Below, in pieces: positions 1 through 5,335 of a DNA stretch of 5,335 nucleotides. A program made the position numbers and the translations under genes. The notes under the pieces are model-generated. The model was not told the origin of the DNA. It saw only the letters and a program-made list of their open reading frames with translations, and ran no database searches. The DNA is from an uncultured Ruminococcus sp. (GTDB taxonomy: Bacteria; Bacillota; Clostridia; Oscillospirales; Ruminococcaceae). Every line of letters starts with the position of its first letter. Within the stretch, counting starts at the first letter, position 1. Location: positions 1 through 5,335 of the forward strand of contig CAMWRL010000125.1 in the NCBI GenBank assembly GCA_947176685.1, read 5' to 3'.

Positions 1-4
1 TTCA

Positions 5-1183
5 ATGAAAATCAAGAACAAGGGAAGGAAAATTTACAAAACAAAAGAAAAAAATTATTATGGAAAAAGTCCTATAGGTAAACTTTTTTCAGTAATGCTT
101 ACGGTTGTGCTGATTGGCGGAATCGGTTTTCTGGGATACAGCGTTGTAGGACCTATGATTAACTATTCAAGGAAAAAAGGCGATGAGGAAGTGACGCAGC
201 CTGCGTCTCAGGAGAAGACAGTCACCGGAACTACTGGCGTAAATCCGGATAATGCGGTTTCGGAAGTGCCTGAAAATCAGACAGAACCTTACAGGAGTGT
301 ACGGCTTAACGAGTACGAAATTATGAACTGCGAAGCAATAAAAACCGCTATAAGCAGGATTCCGCAGGAACAGGACATTGAATATATTGAAGTACCGCTG
401 AAACTTCCGGACGGACGGCTGACATATGCAACAGCATATGAAGCAATTCCGGAAATAGTATCTTCGGAGCTTACTCTAAGCGAAATTACTCGTACAATCA
501 AAAAAGAGGGCTACACTCCGTCAGCATATATAAGCACTTTTGCGGATAATACTATTCCTGAAATATATCCGCAGTACGGTTACATAAATCCGGAAACCGT
601 TTCGGTATGGCGTGACTCTGATTCAAAAATATGGGCTTCGCCGTTTTCGGAAAGCTATATGAACTATCTGAAATTCATAGCGGACGAAGTTTCCGGAGCA
701 GGTTTCAGCAAGGTCATATTTGCAGATATTGAGTTTCCGGAATTTACTGACAGGGACTTGACTTTACTCAACGACAGCAGGCTGGAAAGTTCCGGCAGAT
801 ATACGGCTCTTACTGATGCGGCGGACGTTCTCTATGATACAGTTACCGCAAATGATTCAGATATGTTCATAGAAGTCAGTGCTTCGGAAGTTCTCAGCAA
901 CAGGGTGGAAATTCTCAGACCTCTTTTTATAAAGACCGATACCATAATTCTTGACATAAACCTTGACGAAATAAGTCACGGAGTTGATACCGGAAATACT
1001 GTATATGATTTCAGCAGTACGCCGACTGAAAATATTGTCAAAATGCTTGACCTGCTGAAAGATAGGGTTTCGGACTTCAACATAGTGGTGTGCATTTCCG
1101 GTACTGCATATAATACTTCTGAACTTCTCAGAGCCAAGGATAATATCGCAGAACTGGGATATACATCTTTCATACTGGGATAA
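5..1183 (+). CDS. Membrane-anchored putative glycoside-hydrolase-like (DUF4015-type) protein
   Basis: The predicted protein has 392 residues. A short basic cytoplasmic N-terminus (about residues 1-26, rich in Lys) leads into one hydrophobic segment at about 27-52, with no lipobox or clear cleavage site, so an uncleaved N-terminal anchor is likely. A polar Glu/Thr/Pro/Ser linker (about 56-95) follows, then a globular domain from about 96 to the end. That domain alternates hydrophobic strands and helices like a TIM barrel, with strands near 125-132, 172-178, 236-243, 287-292, 313-319, 358-364 and 386-391. The stretch IWASPFSESYMNYLKFIADE, followed by GF and then FADIEFP (239-245), resembles the 'WVNPY...Y...A.E.A..GFDEIQFDYIRFP' signature of the putative glycosyl hydrolase family DUF4015. 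The match is by eye, and the signature is altered to ADIEFP. Substrate and activity are unknown; a cell-wall or surface polysaccharide role is inference. Only four bases precede the ATG, so the SD cannot be seen and a start further upstream is possible. The protein ends just after the last predicted strand, so the C-terminus looks complete. Confidence 0.7.
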   Translation: MKIKNKGRKIYKTKEKNYYGKSPIGKLFSVMLTVVLIGGIGFLGYSVVGPMINYSRKKGDEEVTQPASQEKTVTGTTGVNPDNAVSEVPENQTEPYRSVRLNEYEIMNCEAIKTAISRIPQEQDIEYIEVPLKLPDGRLTYATAYEAIPEIVSSELTLSEITRTIKKEGYTPSAYISTFADNTIPEIYPQYGYINPETVSVWRDSDSKIWASPFSESYMNYLKFIADEVSGAGFSKVIFADIEFPEFTDRDLTLLNDSRLESSGRYTALTDAADVLYDTVTANDSDMFIEVSASEVLSNRVEILRPLFIKTDTIILDINLDEISHGVDTGNTVYDFSSTPTENIVKMLDLLKDRVSDFNIVVCISGTAYNTSELLRAKDNIAELGYTSFILG

Positions 1184-1194
1184 CAAAAAAATAA

Positions 1195-1214
1195 TTCCGG
1201 ATATTTTTCCGGAG
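1195..1214 (+). other. Small hairpin just upstream of the hprK ribosome binding site
   Basis: CCGGA (1197-1201) pairs with TCCGG (1208-1212). The stem extends outward by T1196-A1213 and a T1195-G1214 wobble, giving about 7 bp around a 6-nt T-rich loop. The T6 run at 1224-1229 is separated from the stem by 9 nt, so this is not a standard intrinsic terminator. The hairpin ends 4 nt before the hprK SD (GGAG, 1219-1222), and its own 3' arm contains a second GGAG (1211-1214). It could tune translation or stabilise a processed 5' end. Chance is also possible, because TCCGGA is common in this DNA. Confidence 0.35.
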
Positions 1215-1231
1215 AAACGGAGATTTTTTAA

Positions 1232-2191
1232 ATGGCTGAAAAATTTAAAGTATCACTTCAGAAAGTGATAGAGGAGTTTAAACTGGAAACAATCTACATT
1301 CACAAGGACGCAGGTGAAGTTATGATTGACGAAAATGATGTAAACCGTCCCGGTTTGCAGCTTATGGGATTCTATGAATACTTCAATCCCGAAAGAATCC
1401 AGATTATAGGCAAAATGGAGTTTGCGTACCTCTCGACTATTGACGAAAAAACCAGACGGGAAAGACTTCAGCTGCTGTTTGCGCAGAGGATTCCCGCACT
1501 TATCATAACAAGAGAACTGCCCTATTTTGCAGAAATGCTTGAACTTGCCAAAGAATACGAAGTCCCCCTGCTCAGAAGCAAGGAGAGTACTTCAAACTTT
1601 ATGTCCGGACTTATAGCATTCCTTAACCTCAATCTTGCACCACGTATAACCCGTCACGGCGTACTTATAGAAATCTATGGCGAAGGCGTTTTCATTACCG
1701 GAGAAAGCGGTGTCGGCAAGAGCGAAACCGCTATTGAACTTGTAAAGCGTGGTCACAGACTTGTTGCGGACGACGCTGTTGAAATAAGAAAAGTTTCAAA
1801 TATAAGCCTTGTCGGAAGCTCTCCGGATAATATCCGGCATTTCCTTGAACTCAGAGGCATAGGCATTATAAATGCACGCCGTCTGTTCGGTATAGGTGCG
1901 GTAAAGATGACTGAAAAACTTGACCTTGTTGTTGAACTGGAACAGTGGAACTCCGAAAAGCTTTATGACCGTATGGGCGTTGATACGGAGTATGTGTCAC
2001 TGCTTGGAGTAAAAATCCCGTCACTTACTATTCCTGTAAAACCGGGTCGTAATCTTGCGGTAATACTTGAAGTTGCCGCTATGAACAACAGACAGAAGAA
2101 AATGGGTTACAACGCCGCTACCGAACTTCTGAATAAGTTGGGAATGCAGTCGGAGGCTAAGGAAGTTGTTCGTGATTACGAAACTTTTTAA
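1232..2191 (+). CDS. hprK: HPr kinase/phosphorylase
   Basis: The bifunctional enzyme phosphorylates HPr on the regulatory serine (Ser46 in B. subtilis numbering) and removes the phosphate again, so that carbon catabolite control follows glycolytic state. It is cytoplasmic and hexameric in characterised relatives. The 319 residues match the family length of roughly 310-320. The N-terminal domain spans about 1-130. The kinase domain begins near RHGVLIEIYG (141-150), with His142 in the position of the conserved catalytic-region histidine. The Walker A motif is GESGVGKS (157-164, Lys163), and VADDAVEI (178-185) supplies the acidic pair Asp180/Asp181. The family signature is LELRGIGIINARRLFGIGAV (205-224), and PGRNLAVILEVAAMNNRQKK (271-290) followed by MGYNAA matches the conserved C-terminal region. 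All key residues are present. The ATG is chosen because GGAG (1219-1222) lies 9 nt upstream and the N-terminus fits the family. The gene is probably co-transcribed with murB, 21 bp downstream. Whether this organism has a full sugar PTS cannot be seen here. Confidence 0.97.
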   Translation: MAEKFKVSLQKVIEEFKLETIYIHKDAGEVMIDENDVNRPGLQLMGFYEYFNPERIQIIGKMEFAYLSTIDEKTRRERLQLLFAQRIPALIITRELPYFAEMLELAKEYEVPLLRSKESTSNFMSGLIAFLNLNLAPRITRHGVLIEIYGEGVFITGESGVGKSETAIELVKRGHRLVADDAVEIRKVSNISLVGSSPDNIRHFLELRGIGIINARRLFGIGAVKMTEKLDLVVELEQWNSEKLYDRMGVDTEYVSLLGVKIPSLTIPVKPGRNLAVILEVAAMNNRQKKMGYNAATELLNKLGMQSEAKEVVRDYETF

Positions 2192-2212
2192 ATAAAATCT
2201 CAGGGGGACAAT

Positions 2213-3118
2213 ATGTTAGATATAAATAAACTTACTGAAATCTGCAATAAATTCGGCTGTCGTATAACTCCGGAGTGTTCACTTAGTGAGTATGTGACAT
2301 TCCGTTTCGGCGGTAACTGCCGTGCATTGATAAGCATAAACTCCGCTGATTCTGCTGTCGGAATCCTGCGTTATCTCAGAACAGAAAATATAAAGTATTT
2401 CGTTCTGGGCAGGGGCAGCAACGTTATTGTACCGGACGAGGGTTTTGACGGAGTTGTGCTTCTTTTCGGAAGCGACTTTGCCAATATCGAGGTCATAGGC
2501 AACACTATAAAATGTGATGCGGGAGCGCTGCTGGCATCTGCCTGCGTACACGCCCAGCAGTCGGGGCTTGCCGGTATGGAAAACCTTTTCGGTATTCCGG
2601 GGACGGTCGGCGGTGCGCTCTATATGAACGCCGGAGCTTATGACAGTGAAATGGCTGATGTGGTGCTTTCGGCGGAGTACATTGACGAAAACTGCGAAAA
2701 GCGTTTCATAACCCGTGAAAATATGGAACTTTCATACAGACATAGCATTTTTTCCGGAAAGAACCTTGTTATAACGTCCGTGACTGTTGGTCTTGCGGAG
2801 GGAAATCCGGACATAATACGTGAAAATATGACCGCCTGTATGAATAAAAGACGTTCAAAACAGCCGCTGGAGTTTCCGAGTGCCGGAAGTACTTTCAAGC
2901 GTCCGGAAGGTAGTTATGCCTCTTTGCTTATTGAACAGTGCGGACTTAAAGGGCTTACGTGCGGCGGTGCTATGGTAAGCGAAAAGCACAGCGGTTTTGT
3001 TATAAACAAGGGTTATGCTACAAGTGCAGACGTTCTTGAACTCTGCGGAAAAGTACAGCAGATTGTAAAAGAAAAAACCGGTTATGTCCTTGAACTTGAA
3101 CCGGTTGTACTGAAGTGA
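2213..3118 (+). CDS. murB: UDP-N-acetylenolpyruvoylglucosamine reductase (type II MurB)
   Basis: MurB is the FAD- and NADPH-dependent cytoplasmic enzyme that reduces UDP-GlcNAc-enolpyruvate to UDP-MurNAc, the second committed step of peptidoglycan precursor synthesis. The 301 residues suit the shorter type II enzymes. Visible motifs are TFRFGGN (29-35) at the start of the FAD domain, GRGSN (66-70), GIPGTVGGALYMNAGAYDSE (127-146) for FAD binding, SYRHS (174-178, with Arg176 as the substrate-side arginine), PSAGSTFKRP (222-231, with Ser226 as the catalytic acid), HSGFVIN (259-265), and a C-terminal LELEP in which Glu296 is the probable catalytic glutamate. The chain stops five residues after that Glu, slightly shorter than many homologues. 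Eleven cysteines is high for this family and fits an anaerobe. The start is supported by a strong SD (AGGGGG, 2202-2207) 5 nt before the ATG. It lies between hprK and rapZ with short gaps and is probably in the same transcript. Confidence 0.97.
   Translation: MLDINKLTEICNKFGCRITPECSLSEYVTFRFGGNCRALISINSADSAVGILRYLRTENIKYFVLGRGSNVIVPDEGFDGVVLLFGSDFANIEVIGNTIKCDAGALLASACVHAQQSGLAGMENLFGIPGTVGGALYMNAGAYDSEMADVVLSAEYIDENCEKRFITRENMELSYRHSIFSGKNLVITSVTVGLAEGNPDIIRENMTACMNKRRSKQPLEFPSAGSTFKRPEGSYASLLIEQCGLKGLTCGGAMVSEKHSGFVINKGYATSADVLELCGKVQQIVKEKTGYVLELEPVVLK
3076..3106. repeat. Paired identical 8-bp palindromes at the murB 3' end
   Basis: AACCGGTT occurs at 3076-3083 and again at 3099-3106, separated by 15 nt (23 bp centre to centre, about two helical turns). 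Each copy is self-complementary, so together they can also form an 8-bp stem with a 15-nt loop in RNA. Both lie inside murB codons (Lys-Thr-Gly and Glu-Pro-Val), 36 nt before the rapZ start. The repeat is visible directly; any operator or RNA-processing role is speculation, and coding coincidence is the simplest explanation. Confidence 0.3.
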
Positions 3119-3142
3119 AAATTTCCATTCGGGAGTGATTTT

Positions 3143-4015
3143 ATGCAATTGTTGATTGTTACAGGAATGTCCGGTTCGGGCAAGTCCTGCGTTATGGATG
3201 TTATGGAAGATATAGGCTACTACTGTATCGACAATATACCGCCTAAACTTATTTCAAGGTTTGTGGACATATGCAGGAAGTCCGACAGCGGTATAAACAA
3301 GATAGCTGTTGCGGTTGATATACGTACGGGCGATATGTTCGCAGAAATATATCATTCGTGGCAGTTGCTCAGGGAAAACGACAAACTTGATGTAAAAGTC
3401 CTTTTCATAGAGGCAAACAGCGAAGTACTCATAAAGCGTTACAAGGAAACCCGCCGCCGTCACCCTCTTGACGAAAAGTTTAACGGAAATCTTCATGATG
3501 CCATCCGTTATGAAAAAATGCAGCTTTCACAGCTCAGGGAAATCGCTGATTACTATATTGAAACTTCTGGCTTGTCATCTGGTCAGCTCAAAGAACAGGT
3601 AAAGGAAATTTTTCTGAACAGAAGTTCCGATTCTCTTAACATAAAAGTAATGTCATTCGGTTTCAAGTACGGAGTGTCCCTTGAATCGGATTTGGTATTT
3701 GATGTAAGGTGTCTGCCTAATCCGTACTATATTGAAAATCTCCGCAGCCATACGGGGTGTGACGAATGCGTCAGGGACTATGTGATGAGTTTTGAGCAGT
3801 CCAGAGAGCTTTTTGACAAGCTGAAAGACCTTATTGATTATCTTATTCCGCTGTACGTCCACGAAGGCAAAAGTCAACTGGTAATAGCTTTCGGCTGTAC
3901 GGGCGGAAAACACCGTTCAATCACCTTTGCGGAACTTATGGCACGGCACTTGTCGGAAAACAACTACAAAGTCCATAAATATCACCGTGATATAGCCAAA
4001 GACAAAATATTCTGA
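3143..4015 (+). CDS. rapZ: RapZ/YvcJ-family P-loop nucleotide-binding protein
   Basis: This family binds ATP/GTP. In E. coli, RapZ is the adaptor that delivers the sRNA GlmZ to RNase E and senses glucosamine-6-phosphate; in B. subtilis the homologue YvcJ has been linked to competence gene expression. The role in Clostridia is not settled. The 290 residues match the family. The N-terminal kinase-like domain has Walker A GMSGSGKS (8-15), then MEDIGYYCIDNIP (21-33), VDIR (58-61) and TRRRHPL (103-109). The C-terminal domain has SFGFKYGVSLESDLVFDVR (171-189) with LPNPYY (191-196), GCTGGKHRS (251-259) and HRD (281-283). It lacks the basic RNA-binding tail of enterobacterial RapZ and ends seven residues after HRD, as expected for Gram-positive forms. 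A CDEC motif at 206-209 sits where relatives usually have non-cysteine residues. SD GGGAG (3131-3135) lies 7 nt before the ATG. The gene is 24 bp after murB, and a terminator-like hairpin follows it. Confidence 0.96.
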   Translation: MQLLIVTGMSGSGKSCVMDVMEDIGYYCIDNIPPKLISRFVDICRKSDSGINKIAVAVDIRTGDMFAEIYHSWQLLRENDKLDVKVLFIEANSEVLIKRYKETRRRHPLDEKFNGNLHDAIRYEKMQLSQLREIADYYIETSGLSSGQLKEQVKEIFLNRSSDSLNIKVMSFGFKYGVSLESDLVFDVRCLPNPYYIENLRSHTGCDECVRDYVMSFEQSRELFDKLKDLIDYLIPLYVHEGKSQLVIAFGCTGGKHRSITFAELMARHLSENNYKVHKYHRDIAKDKIF

Positions 4016-4021
4016 TAAAAT
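3993..4021 (+). promoter_or_regulatory. Candidate extended -10 promoter for whiA-dnaE
   Basis: TAAAAT (4016-4021, 5 of 6 to the sigma-A -10) is preceded by TG one base away (TGATAAAAT), giving an extended -10. TAGCCA (3993-3998, 4 of 6 to TTGACA) sits at an ideal 17-bp spacing. Transcription would start near 4028-4031, in the left arm of the hairpin at 4025-4048 and about 50 nt before whiA. The -35 half lies in the last codons of rapZ. AT-rich DNA makes such matches by chance fairly often, so this is a candidate only. Confidence 0.4.
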
Positions 4022-4024
4022 ACA

Positions 4025-4055
4025 GTCCGTACATTTATGTGTGCGGACGATTTTT
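4025..4055 (+). terminator. Probable intrinsic terminator or attenuator after rapZ
   Basis: GTCCGTACA (4025-4033) pairs with TGTGCGGAC (4040-4048), with one internal T-G wobble. This gives a 9-bp stem with three G-C pairs plus one A-T pair at its base region, a short loop (4034-4039), then GA and T5 (4051-4055). Stem plus T run is the standard rho-independent form, although two bases separate them. It begins 9 nt after the rapZ stop codon and ends 23 nt before whiA, so it may end or reduce readthrough from hprK-murB-rapZ. Confidence 0.65.
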
Positions 4056-4078
4056 CAAAGGAAAAGGACTGATTATAT

Positions 4079-4987
4079 ATGTCTTTCTCAAATAACGTAC
4101 GCCGTGAAATATGTTCGGCAGTAAGCGACAATGACAAGCGTTTTGCGTGTCTGTACGGAATGTTGCTGTTCTGCCGTACACTTTCGCCGGAGCATATATG
4201 TTTCCAGACCGAAAGCAGTATTTCAGCGGAATTTTTCGGTTCTCTGTTCCGGAACATCTTCCGCTACAGTCCGGAATGCCGTGAAAACTCCAGAAAAGAC
4301 GGGGTTGTGCTGTACTGTTACGACATCTGCGACAGGAACATTATAGACGAGGTTTACCGGAAATACAGGTTTATCAACGTGCGCACGATTAATTCCGAAA
4401 TTATCGTAACCAACAGTATAGGCGGATTTGCGGCGGGGATATTCCTTGCCTGCGGCAGCGTCAACGACCCCGAAAAGGAATATCATCTGGAGTTTTCAGT
4501 ACCGGGCGAAGTGCTTGCGGAAGAACTGACAGTTTTATTGGGGGACATAGGCGTTACGGCAAAAATAACTATAAGACGGGGACAGCATATAGTTTACATC
4601 AAGGACAGCGAATCAATTGAAGATACACTTACTTTTATGGGAGCGCAGAACTGCACCCTTGAAATAATGAAAGTCAAGATATTCAAGGACGTCCGCAACA
4701 AGGCAAACCGTATAGCCAACTGCGATTCTGCAAATATAGACAGAGTTTTAAAGACTTCAATGAGACAGATTAAGGACATAAAGCTTATTGCAGACACTGA
4801 CGGTCTGGACAGTCTGTCCGCTGAACTGCGTGAAGTTGCTGAAATGAGACTGGAAAACACGGATATGAGTCTTCAGGAAATAGGAGAAAGTCTCAGCGTA
4901 CCAATAAGCCGTTCGGGAGTGAATCACCGTTTCCGGAAAATAGCCGCCATTGCGGAAAATATCAGAAAGGGGAAAAACCTTGAATAA
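4079..4987 (+). CDS. whiA: WhiA DNA-binding protein
   Basis: WhiA is a conserved Gram-positive DNA-binding protein. In Streptomyces it activates sporulation and division genes; in B. subtilis it is nucleoid-associated and affects division and chromosome segregation. The 302 residues are slightly short against the usual 310-330. The N-terminus MSFSNNVRREIC fits the family start 'MSFS..V..E'. The central domain is a degenerate LAGLIDADG homing-endonuclease fold with GIFLACGSVNDPEKEYHLEF (120-139) and YIKDSESIEDTLTFMGA (173-189); the family's usual 'AGGS' reads ACGS here. NRIANCDSANIDR (210-222) matches the conserved linker. The C-terminal helix-turn-helix region is seen at SLQEIGESLSVPISRSG (264-280) followed by VNHRFRKI. 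Ten cysteines is high. SD-like AAAAGGA (4062-4068) precedes the ATG by 10 nt. The usual upstream neighbour yvcK is missing. The 3' end overlaps dnaE by 8 nt, suggesting translational coupling. Confidence 0.95.
   Translation: MSFSNNVRREICSAVSDNDKRFACLYGMLLFCRTLSPEHICFQTESSISAEFFGSLFRNIFRYSPECRENSRKDGVVLYCYDICDRNIIDEVYRKYRFINVRTINSEIIVTNSIGGFAAGIFLACGSVNDPEKEYHLEFSVPGEVLAEELTVLLGDIGVTAKITIRRGQHIVYIKDSESIEDTLTFMGAQNCTLEIMKVKIFKDVRNKANRIANCDSANIDRVLKTSMRQIKDIKLIADTDGLDSLSAELREVAEMRLENTDMSLQEIGESLSVPISRSGVNHRFRKIAAIAENIRKGKNLE
4967..4972 (+). promoter_or_regulatory. Ribosome binding site that fixes the TTG start of dnaE
   Basis: AAGGGG lies inside the last whiA codons, 7 nt before the TTG at 4980. 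This strong SD at ideal spacing, together with the lack of any in-frame ATG before the PHP metal-binding histidines, decides the dnaE start in favour of the non-ATG codon. Confidence 0.8.
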
Positions 4988-5335
4988 TGATACATTTGTA
5001 AATCTGCATCTGCATACAGAATACAGCCTGCTGGATGGTGCGTGCCGTATAAAAAGTCTTATGGAACGTGTGAAGGAATTGGGACAGACGGCAGTTGCGA
5101 TAACTGACCACGGCGTTATGTACGGGGTTGTTGATTTCTGGAAAGAGGCGAAGAATGCCGGTATAAAACCAATTATCGGCTGCGAGGTTTACGTTGCTCC
5201 CCGAAAGCATACCGACAAGGACGGTAAAATAGATTTGTCGCCGTATCATCTTGTTCTGCTGTGCGAAAACAATGAGGGTTACAGAAACCTTGTACGGCTT
5301 GTATCTGTCGCAAGTATTGACGGATTCTATAACAG
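4980..5335 (+). CDS. dnaE: DNA polymerase III subunit alpha, N-terminal part (cut by window end)
   Basis: Only the first 118 codons are present; the frame is open to the window edge, so the protein is partial at its C-terminus. The translation begins at TTG and reads MNNDTFVNLHLHTEYSLLDG, the start of the PHP (polymerase and histidinol phosphatase) domain of DnaE-type alpha subunits. Metal-site residues are visible: His10 and His12 in HLHTEYS, Asp43-His44 in ITDHGVMYG (41-49), Glu69 in IIGCEVYVAP (65-74) and His90 in the PYHLVLL stretch (88-94). EGYRNLVRLVS (99-109) and DGFYN (114-118) continue the DnaE pattern. The match is to replicative DnaE rather than to PolC, whose PHP domain follows an OB fold and is interrupted by an exonuclease domain, and rather than to stand-alone PHP phosphatases. 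Which of DnaE1 or DnaE3 it is cannot be told from this part. The gene overlaps whiA by 8 nt and is probably co-transcribed with it. Confidence 0.93.
   Translation, partial: MNNDTFVNLHLHTEYSLLDGACRIKSLMERVKELGQTAVAITDHGVMYGVVDFWKEAKNAGIKPIIGCEVYVAPRKHTDKDGKIDLSPYHLVLLCENNEGYRNLVRLVSVASIDGFYN

Noticed and set aside
857..1186. Minus-strand open frames overlapping the barrel gene, and similar antisense frames over hprK, murB, rapZ and whiA.
   Set aside because: They lie antisense to well-conserved genes, show no recognisable motifs or SD sites, and have Cys/Ser/Phe-rich shadow-frame compositions.
1167..1195. Possible promoter for hprK: AATAAT (1190-1195) as -10 with CTTTCA (1167-1172) as -35 at 17 bp.
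   Set aside because: The -35 matches only 3 of 6, there is no extended TG, and A-rich DNA yields AATAAT easily. A promoter for hprK may exist, but this one is not supported enough to list.
240..1214. Many copies of TCCGG/TCCGGA across the first gene and the following gap, looking like a repeated signal sequence.
   Set aside because: They fall mostly in Pro (CCG) and Gly/Ser codons with irregular spacing in both phases, and the same words recur in whiA. Codon preference explains them better than an uptake or modification signal.
4131..4346. A 71-residue plus-strand frame inside whiA.
   Set aside because: It overlaps whiA out of frame, encodes a low-complexity Cys/Thr/Ser-rich shadow, and lies within coding sequence constrained by a known family.
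4120..4930. WhiA as an active homing endonuclease or mobile intein remnant because of its LAGLIDADG-like domain.
   Set aside because: The fold is a fixed, degenerate part of all WhiA proteins; there are no insertion boundaries or catalytic motif, and the gene is in its normal place.
4980..5335. A stand-alone PHP-domain phosphatase, which some clostridial clusters carry near murB-rapZ.
   Set aside because: The HLHTEYSLLDG start, ITDHGVMYG and the CEVYVAP stretch match DnaE alpha subunits closely, and dnaE commonly follows whiA in Clostridia.

Overview
The window is a compact, single-strand stretch of bacterial chromosome. All six genes lie on the + strand, and they point to a low-to-moderate GC Firmicute of the class Clostridia. 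The gene set hprK-murB-rapZ-whiA-dnaE is a Firmicutes core neighbourhood. Codon use, strong Shine-Dalgarno (SD) sites, and proteins unusually rich in cysteine (11 in MurB, 10 in WhiA) fit a strict anaerobe related to Ruminococcus/Oscillospiraceae. That placement is an inference from style, not from a database search.

Layout. At 5-1183 lies a membrane-anchored extracytoplasmic protein with a putative glycoside-hydrolase-like (DUF4015-type) barrel. Its start sits at the window edge. After a 48-bp gap holding a small hairpin comes hprK (1232-2191, HPr kinase/phosphorylase). It is followed at 21 bp by murB (2213-3118, UDP-N-acetylenolpyruvoylglucosamine reductase) and, 24 bp further on, by rapZ (3143-4015, nucleotide-binding RapZ/YvcJ family). 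These three look like one operon. A 63-bp gap (4016-4078) then carries a good intrinsic-terminator hairpin and, overlapping it, an extended -10 promoter candidate. whiA (4079-4987) follows. The 5' end of dnaE (4980 to the window end, replicative DNA polymerase III alpha, PHP domain) overlaps whiA by 8 nt and starts with TTG.

How the genes fit together. HprK links glycolytic state to HPr-Ser phosphorylation and carbon regulation. MurB makes UDP-MurNAc for peptidoglycan. RapZ-family proteins are tied to amino-sugar supply in enterobacteria. WhiA is a DNA-binding protein linked to division and chromosome segregation, and DnaE replicates DNA. The cluster therefore joins carbon status, wall precursor synthesis and cell-cycle functions. 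The usual partner yvcK (mgfK), commonly found between rapZ and whiA, is absent here.

Overall this is a conserved core region. I see no mobile element, CRISPR array, RNA gene, defence system or undescribed multi-gene system. The most interesting points are the regulatory layout of the rapZ-whiA gap where yvcK would be expected, the TTG-started dnaE, and the divergent barrel protein at the left edge.
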